Shown here one piece after another: positions 32,686-41,680 of a DNA stretch of 55,555 nt. The notes under the pieces were generated by a model, which made no database searches, had not been told where the DNA came from, and worked only from the letters and a program-made list of their open reading frames with translations. A program made the position numbers and the translations under genes. The DNA is from a virus. Each line of letters opens with the position of its first letter. Position 1 is the first letter of the stretch. Where the stretch lies: positions 1 to 55,555 of IMG/VR virus record IMGVR_UViG_3300005265_000014. One strand, written 5' to 3'.

Positions 32686-35600
32686 GAACACTCACAGCAA
32701 ACGCACAGGCAAAACTTGCTCAACACATGGGCACTGAAGTTATGGCCATTCTTGAAGTGGAGTGGACCGACGGCGGAGGTGTTCTGTATACCGACCAGGA
32801 TTTAACAGGCGCGGAGACCAAACTGATTTCCCTGTCTGGTTTTGATTCGTCAATGATTCTTGAAGGCTCGAATGATTCGCAAGAGTTGGGGGTTGTGTTA
32901 GATGACACAGATGGGGCCATTCGCAACATCTACAACTCGATGGACATTCATAAGCGACCGGCCAAAGTGTACCTGTTGCATAAAGGACTTCCGCTCAGCG
33001 ACAAGATTCTTGTGTTCAAAGGTGAGTTGGTCACCCCGATAACATGGGACGAGTCGCAGCGATCAGCGTCATTTAATGTGCTGTCAAAACTCAATTCAAA
33101 ACAAGTCGGCTTCTCAATGGAAGAAGGTGACTTTCCGAACATCCCAGAAGAGGCGCTGGGAAAGGCGTGGCCGCTCGTATTCGGCAGTGTTTGCCATCTG
33201 CCAGCCGTCAAAGTGCGAGCGCCACGCCGAGGTTATTTGGAAGGTGGAGTTGGAATCCACGACTTTACTTTGGAGCCTCGCATCTGTCAAGCGATAAAGA
33301 TTCAATGCCCGAGTCAATCGACCGGCAATCAATCTTTCATGACTCAAGGTGCCAACAACCAATGGTCGGCCACTGTTCAGAAAACTGTTGGCCCTGACTT
33401 GGAGTGTATTAACCGACGCTTCGGTGAAATCTGCCGGTTGAAAGATTTGCTCGAACAGCAAATGGCTTATGAGTATGACGAGTTTGATGTTTATAATGGT
33501 GTAAGTTTTCCTCAAGGCGATAATACCATCATCTTCATCGACAACGCCACATTCAGCGGGCATTTCACCGGCAACACGTTTCATGTGAAATGGCGTAAGC
33601 ACCCTGAGTACGATGACTTTGATCATGTCGCCTGTAGAGATGTACCTGCAATGGGCTACGGTTCCACGCCCTCTGCTGCTCAAATAGGAGGGTCAAGCAA
33701 CAAGAACAATACAGGAGGATATTGGCAAATAGGGCACGGCAATGCACCTGGAACCGGATTGCAATCAGCAACGTGGATTCCGGCCGGAAACAGTACATAT
33801 TTCACACCAAGTCAAAATGACGCTCAGGCATTTGCATCTTGTAATGAGGCATTGTCAAGTGCTCCCGGCATGGTTGGAGGTCCAAAGGATTCATGGGCTT
33901 ACTACGACGAAATGGAAGAGTCGAGTTTCTTCTGGGCACCGCCCGGCTCCGAGGTTTACATGGAGTCGGAGTCAGAGATTCTTTACATCGTGTCGCTTCT
34001 TCCCGGTACTGTTGATGGCGTGGCAGCGTACCGGCAAGCACCGAACGGCTTCCGCTATCTGACAGAGGTGCCTGCTGATCACTACACAGTTTACACAACC
34101 AACTACGTTGGTTATGATGTTGTTGAAATTGGCATGAATAAAGCGTTACCGCTTTACAACGATCAGTGGGAAGACCAAATCTATGTGTCATTCACTTCGT
34201 CAATTGGGCCAAACCCGTGTGACATTATTGAGTGGCTTGTCAACAAGTACACTGATTTGACTATTGATTCGACTTCATTTGCATCGGTCAAAGCAGCATT
34301 GACAAACTACCCGACCAACTTCTATTTGACTGACCGACCGGACGTTTATGACTTAATCAACGATATTGCGTACCAGTCGCGTTGTGAAGTGTATGTTCGC
34401 AACAGTGTTCTTTACATTCGCTACTTGTCGCAAGAGCCAACCTCGGTTCGCACCATCACCAAAAGCGACATACTTTCCGGTACGTTCGTTGAAAGTTTGA
34501 GTGAGACCGAAGATGTTTACACAACTCACAACATCAGTTGGAGCAAAGCCGGAGCGGCTGTAAGAGATGACAAAACAGTTGATCGAAAACTGATTTTGAA
34601 GTACAACGTGGACAAGTATGGGACCGTCGAAGAAGACTGGGACTACTACACCCACAACATCTACAGTCTTGTTTTGAAGTCGAGCACCTTCTGGCTGATC
34701 CGAAAAGCGAACAGTTGGAAGAAGGTTAGTTTCAAACTACCGTTGAAGCATCTGGACTTGGATGTTGGTGACTGTGTGACGTTGGACTTTGCACAGTTTT
34801 CCTCCGATCCTGTCAAGGTGGTGATTGAAAGTATGCAGGTTAATCCAGATAAGTATACAATTGATGTTATCTGCTGGACTCCAATACGATCGGGTGAGAC
34901 CGAGCCTTATTACTGGGCGTGGCCGTCTCAGCAGTCACAGTATCAGATTTGGCCATTACCGGAAGATGAACACGGTGGTGGTGGATACGGCTTTGAGGTC
35001 ACTCCGCCGATCGGGCACCTGCTGCTTGGTGGTGCACACCGAGACGACCAAATCATTATCTCGTCCGGTGATCAGCATCCTAGTGACCTGGGTGATACGC
35101 TCCCGGTGGTAGATTGTGAGTTGTCTGATTACTTGAACTTCGATGAAATTGAGCCAGAGATTCAAGCAAAGCAGATTGCTCAATCTGCCGCGCGTCAAGT
35201 CACAGAGAGCCAAATGTCCGGCGGCGGAAACGCAGGTGGAGGGGACACAAAGAAAAGGTCTGTTGACACATGCGGAACTGGAGCAGGCTGCAATTACAAG
35301 GTCACTGTCCGATGGCATACTAGCCATGCTCAAGGGCAAGCCAACGCTAGCGGAGGGGCTAAACACGGAGGGCCATGCGGAGGCCCGTGTCATTGTAGGG
35401 GCGGCTGTCCTACATGTTTCGGGCCGATTTGGAGTGTGTGCCATACGTACGGATCGGCTCGAATGGCTGTTCTTGCCGCCCAGTATTGGGAAAATACGTA
35501 TGGGGGACATGAAGATGGATGGTGGGAATGTAATGAAACAGGTGTTCTTAGAGCAAAAGCAGCGGACGGAGCACATGACCCAGCCACAACCAACAACGGT

Positions 35601-35753
35601 GCTGATTGTGAAAGTGTTAGGGATGTAACAATCGACACTATGAATGGTAAAGACGGCACTGAAGCCACGAACGAGAAGGCTGAGCCAATTGGTCAAACCG
35701 GAGACGAACCTGAAACCTCTCCTGGTCAGCCGACCGAAAATCCTTATGTGTAA
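32682..35753 (+). CDS. Tail hub/tip protein with cysteine-rich C-terminal domain
   Basis: A 1023-residue protein. Residues 1-180 form the first beta domain (ILEVEWTDGGGVLYT, VVLDDTDGAIRNIYNSMDIH, FPNIPEEALGKAWPLVFGSV), typical of the hub that opens the tail tip. Residues about 480-740 contain a second hub block (VFVESLSETEDVYTTHNISW-like strand order, then LPLKHLDLDVGDCVTLDF). Residues about 850-960 are a Cys/Gly-rich insert with about a dozen cysteines (CGGPCHCRGGCPTCFG). The Cys-rich part may bind metal or be disulfide-bonded outside the cell. It is the last large tail gene. Confidence 0.75.
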   Translation: MRTLTANAQAKLAQHMGTEVMAILEVEWTDGGGVLYTDQDLTGAETKLISLSGFDSSMILEGSNDSQELGVVLDDTDGAIRNIYNSMDIHKRPAKVYLLHKGLPLSDKILVFKGELVTPITWDESQRSASFNVLSKLNSKQVGFSMEEGDFPNIPEEALGKAWPLVFGSVCHLPAVKVRAPRRGYLEGGVGIHDFTLEPRICQAIKIQCPSQSTGNQSFMTQGANNQWSATVQKTVGPDLECINRRFGEICRLKDLLEQQMAYEYDEFDVYNGVSFPQGDNTIIFIDNATFSGHFTGNTFHVKWRKHPEYDDFDHVACRDVPAMGYGSTPSAAQIGGSSNKNNTGGYWQIGHGNAPGTGLQSATWIPAGNSTYFTPSQNDAQAFASCNEALSSAPGMVGGPKDSWAYYDEMEESSFFWAPPGSEVYMESESEILYIVSLLPGTVDGVAAYRQAPNGFRYLTEVPADHYTVYTTNYVGYDVVEIGMNKALPLYNDQWEDQIYVSFTSSIGPNPCDIIEWLVNKYTDLTIDSTSFASVKAALTNYPTNFYLTDRPDVYDLINDIAYQSRCEVYVRNSVLYIRYLSQEPTSVRTITKSDILSGTFVESLSETEDVYTTHNISWSKAGAAVRDDKTVDRKLILKYNVDKYGTVEEDWDYYTHNIYSLVLKSSTFWLIRKANSWKKVSFKLPLKHLDLDVGDCVTLDFAQFSSDPVKVVIESMQVNPDKYTIDVICWTPIRSGETEPYYWAWPSQQSQYQIWPLPEDEHGGGGYGFEVTPPIGHLLLGGAHRDDQIIISSGDQHPSDLGDTLPVVDCELSDYLNFDEIEPEIQAKQIAQSAARQVTESQMSGGGNAGGGDTKKRSVDTCGTGAGCNYKVTVRWHTSHAQGQANASGGAKHGGPCGGPCHCRGGCPTCFGPIWSVCHTYGSARMAVLAAQYWENTYGGHEDGWWECNETGVLRAKAADGAHDPATTNNGADCESVRDVTIDTMNGKDGTEATNEKAEPIGQTGDEPETSPGQPTENPYV

Positions 35754-35764
35754 GGAACAAAAGG

Positions 35765-36343
35765 ATGCGTAACTGTAGCAAAAGACAAAAGGTTGTTGAC
35801 AGAGGCACCGGGATCGTTGTATTTCGATGTTTGAACAAGCGTTGCAACATGCACAGGAAGAATGTGGATGAATCTGTTTGTGACAACTGCCCAGTAGCAG
35901 TAAGCAAACACTCTCGTCCTTGTTTGAAGAGGACTGTGCATGAGGCCGCTGAGAATCGAAACAGTGTGACAGCCGAGGAACTTGTGAACGTCACGGATGA
36001 AGAAGTCATGACGATGATCAAGGACGCAGGCATGGAGATCAAAGGGCTGGATGATCAGCCTTTGAAGATCGAGGAAGACGGCACAGTTCCTCAGTACCCA
36101 CCTATGTCGATGCAACTTTGGGCGTACAAAGAAGCGCTGCTGAGGTGGAACAAGGCCGGGCGGCCGGTACGTAGCAAAGAAGAAGTGGAGATGATTCATG
36201 AGACGCACTGTAAGAACTGCGACTGGTACGACTCAGAAAAGAAACGCTGTAAGGGGTGTGGTTGCCGCGTGACTGTTGGTGAGTTGGCGGTGCTCAACAA
36301 GATCAAGATGAAAACTGAGCACTGCCCAAAGGAGTTGTGGTAA
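35765..36343 (+). CDS. Zinc-cluster protein (192 aa)
   Basis: Two cysteine clusters bracket an acidic middle. The N-terminal cluster reads CLNKRCNMHRKN then CDNCPVAVSKHSRPC; the C-terminal one reads CKNCDWYDSEKKRCKGCGC and ends TEHCPKELW. The latter pattern is common at the end of phage tail-gene blocks in small zinc proteins of unknown role. Its stop overlaps the next ATG. The first cluster seems to accept a link to the hub protein before it, which is also Cys-rich, but that is only proximity. Confidence 0.7.
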   Translation: MRNCSKRQKVVDRGTGIVVFRCLNKRCNMHRKNVDESVCDNCPVAVSKHSRPCLKRTVHEAAENRNSVTAEELVNVTDEEVMTMIKDAGMEIKGLDDQPLKIEEDGTVPQYPPMSMQLWAYKEALLRWNKAGRPVRSKEEVEMIHETHCKNCDWYDSEKKRCKGCGCRVTVGELAVLNKIKMKTEHCPKELW

Positions 36344-36900
36344 TGGAAACTGCTTTCTCTTGGCTTGGTCAAATCTTTGAGGCGTTGTTACAGTTCGTGC
36401 CTCGAAGAATCATAATCAGGGCAACAGAAGGTGGTGTGAAATGGTCGTTGTGGCGACGACCAATGGAGATGAAGCCGGGCATACGAGTCTACTGGCCTCT
36501 CATTTCCGATGTTGAAGTGATAGTGACAGCTCGCCAGTCATTCAACACTCCAACTCAGGCCCTTGAGACAAGGGATGGTGTGGAGGTTGTGGCTGGCGGG
36601 GTCATTATCTACCATATCAACGACGTTGTGAAGGCGATCGGCGAGAAGAACTGGTCGCCAGAAACTACGGCCGGGGACATCGCGCAAGCCGCTATTGTTA
36701 GCGTGGTGGCGTCTTGGGATCACGATAGTCTACTCGCCAATATCAGCGGGAAGGTGGAAGAGCAGATAACTGAGAAGTGCCGTCGTGACCTGAGACAGTA
36801 CGGCATCTACCCGACTCGCGTGGCTCTCACTGACTTTTCTCAAACACATAACCTAAACCATTCAGGCATCAATGTTGAGGTGAATTATGGCGAAGTGTAG
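36343..36900 (+). CDS. SPFH/Band 7 (prohibitin-like) domain protein
   Basis: A 185-residue protein with a hydrophobic N-terminal segment (residues 3-19, a hairpin-like membrane anchor) followed by an SPFH core: KPGIRVYWPLISDVEVIVTA, then LETRDGVEVVAGGVIIYHIN, AAIVSVVASWDHDSLL, and RRDLRQYGIYPTRVALTDFS. The order matches stomatin/prohibitin domains, which oligomerise on membranes. The usual long C-terminal coiled coil is missing, so it is a short version. An AAAGGAG site precedes the ATG. SPFH proteins in phages are uncommon; possible roles are membrane microdomain shaping during infection or protecting against host defences. Confidence 0.8.
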   Translation: METAFSWLGQIFEALLQFVPRRIIIRATEGGVKWSLWRRPMEMKPGIRVYWPLISDVEVIVTARQSFNTPTQALETRDGVEVVAGGVIIYHINDVVKAIGEKNWSPETTAGDIAQAAIVSVVASWDHDSLLANISGKVEEQITEKCRRDLRQYGIYPTRVALTDFSQTHNLNHSGINVEVNYGEV

Positions 36901-37093
36901 GAAATGCCGAGATAAGAAGAAGAGTCTTGATCGCAGCCCAAGGCGTCCGCCTCGCGGGTCAATCCGCAAGGCCAGACGCGAAGAGCAGCGTAGACGGAAG
37001 AAGGCTCGACTAGCCGCCGAGAAAGCGCATCAAAGCCCCGTACAGTTGAGCGGTGGCGAGACAATCAGAGAGAGCGTCGTGAGCGTGGTCTAA
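36887..37093 (+). CDS. Small Arg/Lys-rich protein (68 aa)
   Basis: Starts MAKCRKCRDKKKSLDRSPRR and stays strongly basic to about residue 45. It has a good GAGG site inside the SPFH gene and overlaps that gene by 14 bp. At its 3' end it overlaps the last 84 bases of the leftward exonuclease gene, an uncommon convergent overlap. Probably a nucleic-acid-binding protein if expressed; the last 20 residues may be only a read-through tail. Confidence 0.55.
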   Translation: MAKCRKCRDKKKSLDRSPRRPPRGSIRKARREEQRRRKKARLAAEKAHQSPVQLSGGETIRESVVSVV

Positions 37094-37612
37094 CTGAATA
37101 TCGAACCTTTTGCACAAAGAGGTGAGAGCCAAACGATGGAATGGTGCATGACGCCCGTGCCATTCGTACAGGTCATTGACGGTGGCGGCTAGCGTCATAG
37201 TGTCTCGTGGGTGGACATGCCACATGTCGTAACAAGCATCCAATCCGAGCCAGTGGATCAAAAACGCTCGCTCGAAGCCCCAGTTATGGGCCAACGGCAC
37301 TACCTTACGAGCGAGCCCCAATTCGAGACCTTTGAACCACTCTTCAAACAACTCGATAGCTCGACTTTGAGTAACGCAATCTCTTAACTGCTCGTTGCTG
37401 ATGCCGTGCTTCTTCGCGGCTTCTTCGCTCATTCTTTCTGGGTACTCAGGCGCAATGTTCAAATAGAAGAAGTGGTAGTTTGGATGTGGCTCAAAGTGCT
37501 GATCCAAAGGCACACAAGCGATTTGAATGATCTCATGGTAGCCCGCCAGAACTCCCGTGGTCTCTACATCGACAGCACAGAGAACATGCCCTTTCATGTT
37601 AGGTAGACTCAT
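37010..37612 (-). CDS. DnaQ-like DEDDh 3'-5' exonuclease
   Basis: A 200-residue exonuclease. Motif I is AVDVETTG (Asp15, Glu17), motif II HNWGFERAFL (Asn110, Glu114 in place of the more usual Asp), and motif III HDALSD (His178, Asp183). It resembles stand-alone proofreading or RNase T-type enzymes. It is the last gene of the leftward trio, overlapping the diphosphohydrolase gene by 14 bp. The family A polymerase of this phage has its own exonuclease domain, so this enzyme probably serves recombination, repair or host DNA degradation. Confidence 0.85.
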   Translation of the reverse strand: MSLPNMKGHVLCAVDVETTGVLAGYHEIIQIACVPLDQHFEPHPNYHFFYLNIAPEYPERMSEEAAKKHGISNEQLRDCVTQSRAIELFEEWFKGLELGLARKVVPLAHNWGFERAFLIHWLGLDACYDMWHVHPRDTMTLAATVNDLYEWHGRHAPFHRLALTSLCKRFDIQLDHAHDALSDCLATAQLYGALMRFLGG

Positions 37613-38078
37613 TTACTCTCTCCATCAGTTTCTTTTCCAGTGCGATTAACGAAGGCGTCTTCTCACCGTCCGCTATCACGAACCTCAAATCCGGCGCGGG
37701 GTACTTCTTCCCTTTAGCATTGATCTCTTTCTGCGCCTTCCAATGCTTCATCCGTTTATCGAATACCTCCTGGTCGATAATCGGCCGGTCATTGTAGTTC
37801 AACTCAGCAAGAGCCGACAAGTTCCACACAGCGTGCGCCAGATGGGCGCATCCTGAATCCTGATCATAGAACTCACCAGCAAAGAAGTAGTCCAAATGAC
37901 GAAACAGCGAATCGAGATACTCGGCGTCCGGCTTGTTGCCCTGTCGCCAATTCCCTTCGTTGTACTTGTTGGCTCCAAACTCTTTCACCCTTGCCACAGC
38001 CGCGTTCATCCAGCGAAAGCTGCGAGCGAAGTAGGATAGTTTCGGCTTGCCTTGGTTGTAGCGTAACGCTTCACTCAT
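37599..38078 (-). CDS. dATP/dGTP diphosphohydrolase-like protein (DUF5664 type)
   Basis: A 159-residue helical protein with LRYNQGKPKLSYFARS, then VKEFGANKYNEGNWRQG, SLFRHLDYFFAGEFYDQDSG and CAHLAHAVWNLSALAELN. These match the dATP/dGTP diphosphohydrolase N-terminal family, an all-alpha NTP pyrophosphatase group with an acidic metal site (Glu/Asp in FAGEFYDQDSG). It would hydrolyse deoxynucleoside triphosphates to monophosphates and adjust the precursor pool. A relative, MazZ, is used in Z-genome phages, but no PurZ is seen here. It lies between the primase-helicase and exonuclease genes with 4- and 14-bp overlaps. Confidence 0.8.
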   Translation of the reverse strand: MSEALRYNQGKPKLSYFARSFRWMNAAVARVKEFGANKYNEGNWRQGNKPDAEYLDSLFRHLDYFFAGEFYDQDSGCAHLAHAVWNLSALAELNYNDRPIIDQEVFDKRMKHWKAQKEINAKGKKYPAPDLRFVIADGEKTPSLIALEKKLMERVNEST

Positions 38079-40807
38079 GTTGTCTCCTTTGTCACTTTAC
38101 CATTCACTTTCTTGTAAGGCTCCGAAGGGGTGGCCTTCGGGTCAAACGACAAGTTACCAATGATAACTTGGTTGACCCTGGTCCCACGCCCAATTGGGAA
38201 CCTCTCTGACAATCTATCTCGAATGGCTTTGTTATTCCACTCAGCCTTCTGATAGTCTTCCAACGTATCGTGGAACCGTTTCTTCAGGTCCACAAGTTTC
38301 ACAGCCTGCCCTGGTATCAGGAAGCAGTAGTCTTCGATGAATTGCTCCAATTCATTGACGTTCCCGGCGGCGGCTTCCAGTTTCCCTGCTGTCTCGATCA
38401 CGGGCAGCATCAACCGTCCTGTTGGTGGCGGTATCTCGAAGTCCATTAGAGTTCGCAGAAAGTGGGAGGCTTCAGTTTTCAGCCTCACATGCAACTCGTC
38501 TCGCGGAATCTCTGCTTCCAGCGTCGGAACATTCAAAGCCGTGATCCGCGTGTCGCCAGGGAACACCGGCAGGTTACTCCGGTTGTTGGCCATTTGCACG
38601 AAGTGCAAGGTGCTGGGCAGGTCTTCCACTTCTCTGTATTTGGCATGGATCGAGATGTTAAGTCCAGTTGTCCATTCTTTCAGTTTGTTGTATGCGGACG
38701 ACCCGGCCTTGGAAATGTCAACTTCGTCGATCACCGCCAGGATACCGCCTCGCAGTTCGCCGTTGTACCCTTGCTCAGACGTAAGGGCTCTGTCGGCTTT
38801 CACAACTCCCTTGGTCAGCAGCAACGCCAAGGCTTCATGGAATGAAGACTTGCCGCAATTCTGAGGTCCATACATGAACAGGTAAGGTAACTTGCCGAAC
38901 GGGTTTTGGAACATGCAGGCCACCCAAGCGGTCAGGTAATCGCCACCGTTCATTATTCCCCATTCCTTGCACCACGGTAGTTGAGGGATGTATTCATTCA
39001 GTTCTACCCCACAATGAGCCATGATCCTGTCCCATGTCGGGTGGTGAGGTGATTCGCCTTCCTTCAGCACGGCTGGTGAGAAAGCAAACTGAGCTGAGTC
39101 TCGATTCCATCTCCGGCCACCTGGGTACTCTGGCTGGAAAGGCTCGTTGACCAACACCCATGACTTGAAAACAGCTCCGCCTAAGATCGGGTCCGGCTTC
39201 TGGAACCCTAATGTAAGCAGGTAGGACTTGATGTTCTCTCGCGGGTGTTGTGTCCACTCTTCGCTAACATCTCGCAGCACCCAAGAGTCGAACTTGTTTC
39301 CAATCTTCAGGGCTCGTACTTTGTCGTCCAACTCAGACCAAAGGTTCTCTTCTTCAACCTCTTTGTCTGCTGTTACGATCGCGTCTCGTATCCACCGCTC
39401 CCACCCTTTTGGAGTCTTCACAAAGTGAGGAAAGTCGCCCTTGTCATCCCCTCGCTTCTTTTCGATTACCAGAACCACCTTGTCGCCCGCTCCAAGATAG
39501 AGGGACAAAGCACGCCCTTCCGCCTTGGCCGGTAACTGCAACTCTGATTCCAACAATTGAAGTGCTGCGAGTAGGTCGGAGGATCGGTCAAACATGAACC
39601 CTTGTTTACTCTCAGGGCCTTCATACCCGCCGCACGCCAAGCATATCTGTCGCAAGGTCGCGGGGAAGTTGTAGGTGGTGTGAGTCCACTTGCCTTGCTT
39701 ATCCCACAATGGGTGCTCAACCGTATTCTCACCGAAGCGGTAAACATCCCAAGCACCGTCTGGCTTCGGACGCATGAAGCAGTTGGCCTTACCTGGGTCG
39801 GTATCCAACGTGTTTGTGTCGAACAGACCACGTAGTGGCTTGCCCGCTTCCTTGAACTGGTCATACACTTGCTTCAGCCCGGCCGTGTGCCCTTGCCATA
39901 AGTGGTGGTCATGAACCCACAAGCTGGTATGACCAGTGCTCTCCAACGCTTCCAGAACTGCCAAGTGTGATTCATCCAGTTGCACCTTGGCGAAGGCTTG
40001 AGTCATCTCGTCTAACTCGTCACCTTTGGTTGTACCATCGGGCGTCCATCCTTGGACGCGCACTTTGGTTCTGCTGCCGGAGACGACTTCAAGATGGTCC
40101 CGCCAATTCAACGGAACATCAGCAGCAGTGAGGAAGTTTGTTGCGGGCTTCACCAACTCATAACCACGATTCTCTTTCGTGGCATTTACGTGGTGAATCC
40201 ACATAACCATGCCGAAGCAATCGACCTTGCCTTCAAAGTCGAAGCCGGTGGCTTTCGCCAACACCGGCAGCATGGCTCGAGCAACCGCAGAGTGCTCGTT
40301 ATGATTCTGAGTGATCGGATAAGGTTCTTGGAACCGTATGTAAATGTGCCGCCCGTTACCGCGCGTCGAGCGGACAACTTCGAGCCACGGAACGTCAATC
40401 GTATCAAGTTTTTCAATCTCTTGCTGTGGGATACCAACGCCTTCAGCATGGTCGAGAATCGAATCAAAGTCAAAACCCACCATGTAGGTCTGACGATTCT
40501 TCCAGTCCCACCAAGTTGTGCCAATGGCTTTCAAGCGATTGCCGACAATAAACTGGATTGGTGGATCGCTGTAATTCGGCTCAGTCGCGGCATTATAAGG
40601 CCAGCGGATTGGGCCGAACACCTCGCCGTCTTGCTCATACTTACTGGTGTCGGGAATCTTGTTGCCGGTCTTGTGACACATTATTTGTGTCTCAAAGCGG
40701 GCGGGGTCTGCACCCCAGCGAGATATAAGGTCTAAGTTGTTGTGTTCTTTCGACAGTACATTATCATAGTACAGCTTGAACGCTGTGGTCACTGACGGGT
40801 TTGGCAT
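38075..40807 (-). CDS. Primase-helicase (AEP primase plus SF3-type helicase)
   Basis: A 910-residue fusion. The N-terminal archaeo-eukaryotic primase shows the catalytic pair in GFDFDS (Asp113, Asp115) and the nucleotide-binding His154 in RSTRGNGRHIYI. The middle (about 250-560) includes a Cys-containing linker region. The C-terminal helicase has a Walker A GPQNCGKSS near residue 650, Walker B LAVIDEVD near 690, and an Arg-finger-like segment (NNRSNLPVFPGDTR) further on. The order matches D5-like primase-helicases of phages and plasmids. It unwinds DNA and makes primers for the family A polymerase at the other end of the window. Its promoter must lie in the repeat-rich divergent region just upstream. 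Confidence 0.9.
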   Translation of the reverse strand: MPNPSVTTAFKLYYDNVLSKEHNNLDLISRWGADPARFETQIMCHKTGNKIPDTSKYEQDGEVFGPIRWPYNAATEPNYSDPPIQFIVGNRLKAIGTTWWDWKNRQTYMVGFDFDSILDHAEGVGIPQQEIEKLDTIDVPWLEVVRSTRGNGRHIYIRFQEPYPITQNHNEHSAVARAMLPVLAKATGFDFEGKVDCFGMVMWIHHVNATKENRGYELVKPATNFLTAADVPLNWRDHLEVVSGSRTKVRVQGWTPDGTTKGDELDEMTQAFAKVQLDESHLAVLEALESTGHTSLWVHDHHLWQGHTAGLKQVYDQFKEAGKPLRGLFDTNTLDTDPGKANCFMRPKPDGAWDVYRFGENTVEHPLWDKQGKWTHTTYNFPATLRQICLACGGYEGPESKQGFMFDRSSDLLAALQLLESELQLPAKAEGRALSLYLGAGDKVVLVIEKKRGDDKGDFPHFVKTPKGWERWIRDAIVTADKEVEEENLWSELDDKVRALKIGNKFDSWVLRDVSEEWTQHPRENIKSYLLTLGFQKPDPILGGAVFKSWVLVNEPFQPEYPGGRRWNRDSAQFAFSPAVLKEGESPHHPTWDRIMAHCGVELNEYIPQLPWCKEWGIMNGGDYLTAWVACMFQNPFGKLPYLFMYGPQNCGKSSFHEALALLLTKGVVKADRALTSEQGYNGELRGGILAVIDEVDISKAGSSAYNKLKEWTTGLNISIHAKYREVEDLPSTLHFVQMANNRSNLPVFPGDTRITALNVPTLEAEIPRDELHVRLKTEASHFLRTLMDFEIPPPTGRLMLPVIETAGKLEAAAGNVNELEQFIEDYCFLIPGQAVKLVDLKKRFHDTLEDYQKAEWNNKAIRDRLSERFPIGRGTRVNQVIIGNLSFDPKATPSEPYKKVNGKVTKETT

Positions 40808-41338
40808 TAGTCTCTCCGTACATCTTGAAGTGTCTACCTATCTGTAGGTTCACAACCAGCCAGAACGTGCATACAAAATGTCAAAGTGTCGAAATACTGC
40901 CTCACCCTTCTGAGGCGACGACAAAACTCCGCAGGGTGGGTTTTGACGTAAGTTGGTCAGTGACATAGGTTTGCGATTTCTACCTCTGCGGAGGTATAAG
41001 CAAAACTCCGTCACCCTTGTGGGTGGTAAGTAATCAATGTGAGGGAGATTGAAATGGCTCGATCGGGTGGGAGGTGGTCTGTGGACCCTCTGAAGTGGGA
41101 CGGGTGGTTTGGTACTAACTCCGGTGGGTGGGTTTTGCCGTAAGTTGGTTCGACATCTAGGGTTAGTTAACTTACCCCCATGCGGAGGTACAGAGCGAAC
41201 TCCGTCGTCCTTCTGGGTGGTAAGTACCTCTTGCTGGTGGGAAGGTCTCTTCTGCGGTGGGAGTGGTATTTCAACACCCCTCAGAAGTGGTGATTTGACA
41301 CAACTCGTTTCCAGCAAGGGAGTTGTGCAAAAACCCCT

Positions 41339-41366
41339 CTGCGGAGTTTTGATCAAAACTCCGCAG
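41339..41366. repeat. 28-bp perfect palindrome
   Basis: The arms CTGCGGAGTTTTGA and TCAAAACTCCGCAG meet with no spacer. A related imperfect inverted repeat (CGGAGT/ACTCCG arms) lies at 41582-41603. It could form a cruciform or bind a dimeric initiator. Confidence 0.92.
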
Positions 41367-41427
41367 GGTGGGTTTTGTCGTAAATCCAAACACACTAACA
41401 ACTTACAATCTTGAGTGCGGAGTTTTA

Positions 41428-41513
41428 AGCGCCGGAGGTGAAATGTTTGGTATATGAAAAACTTTGCAAGTTCGCAAAATTATCATAGGGGGTCGTTGAG
41501 AAACTCCGGCGCT
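41428..41513. repeat. 10-bp inverted repeats flanking an AT-rich segment
   Basis: AGCGCCGGAG at 41428-41437 is the exact reverse complement of CTCCGGCGCT at 41504-41513. The 66 bp between are AT-rich and contain a smaller TTTGC/GCAAA inverted repeat. A DNA-unwinding element is one reading. Confidence 0.8.
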
Positions 41514-41680
41514 CCGGCCATCTCCGCGACCCGAAATCATAAACACTGACCCACCCTGAAGTTACGACGAAAGTACCACCACGGAGTTTTGTGCAACACT
41601 CCGCAGAGGGGTACGAAATAGAAACTTTTGCTTTTGTTTGCACCATACCTGTATCACTGAACCCATAGATAAGTAGAGCC

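Larger units (their letters stand above)
40808..41680. other. Divergent intergenic region, candidate replication origin
   Basis: A 873-bp gap between the leftward primase and rightward ParB-like genes, with no credible gene. It contains degenerate tandem units of about 192 bp: AACTCCGNNGGGTGGGTTTTGNCGTAAGTTGGT at 40924 and 41116, GCGGAGGTA at 40990 and 41182, TGGGTGGTAAGTA at 41020 and 41214, CCCTC-GAAGTGG at 41085 and 41277. A third partial copy starts at 41355 after a 47-bp insertion. The word AAAACTCCGC or its complement recurs at least six times. An AT-rich stretch at 41438-41503 lies between inverted repeats. Iterons, inverted repeats and an AT-rich patch next to a primase gene fit an origin and divergent promoter. 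Confidence 0.7.

Noticed and set aside
37599-38078. Z-genome (2-aminoadenine) phage
   Set aside because: Only a distant MazZ-type relative is present; no PurZ and no dedicated dATP hydrolase in the window, so it is kept only as a test to make.
40850-41401. Long leftward open frame in the divergent region
   Set aside because: It follows the degenerate 192-bp repeats, is Pro/Thr/Arg-rich with no ribosome binding site, and its repeats (for example LRQNPPCGVL) simply translate the DNA repeats.
40808-41680. CRISPR array
   Set aside because: Repeats are degenerate, about 192 bp apart and contain inverted repeats; no uniform spacer-repeat pattern.
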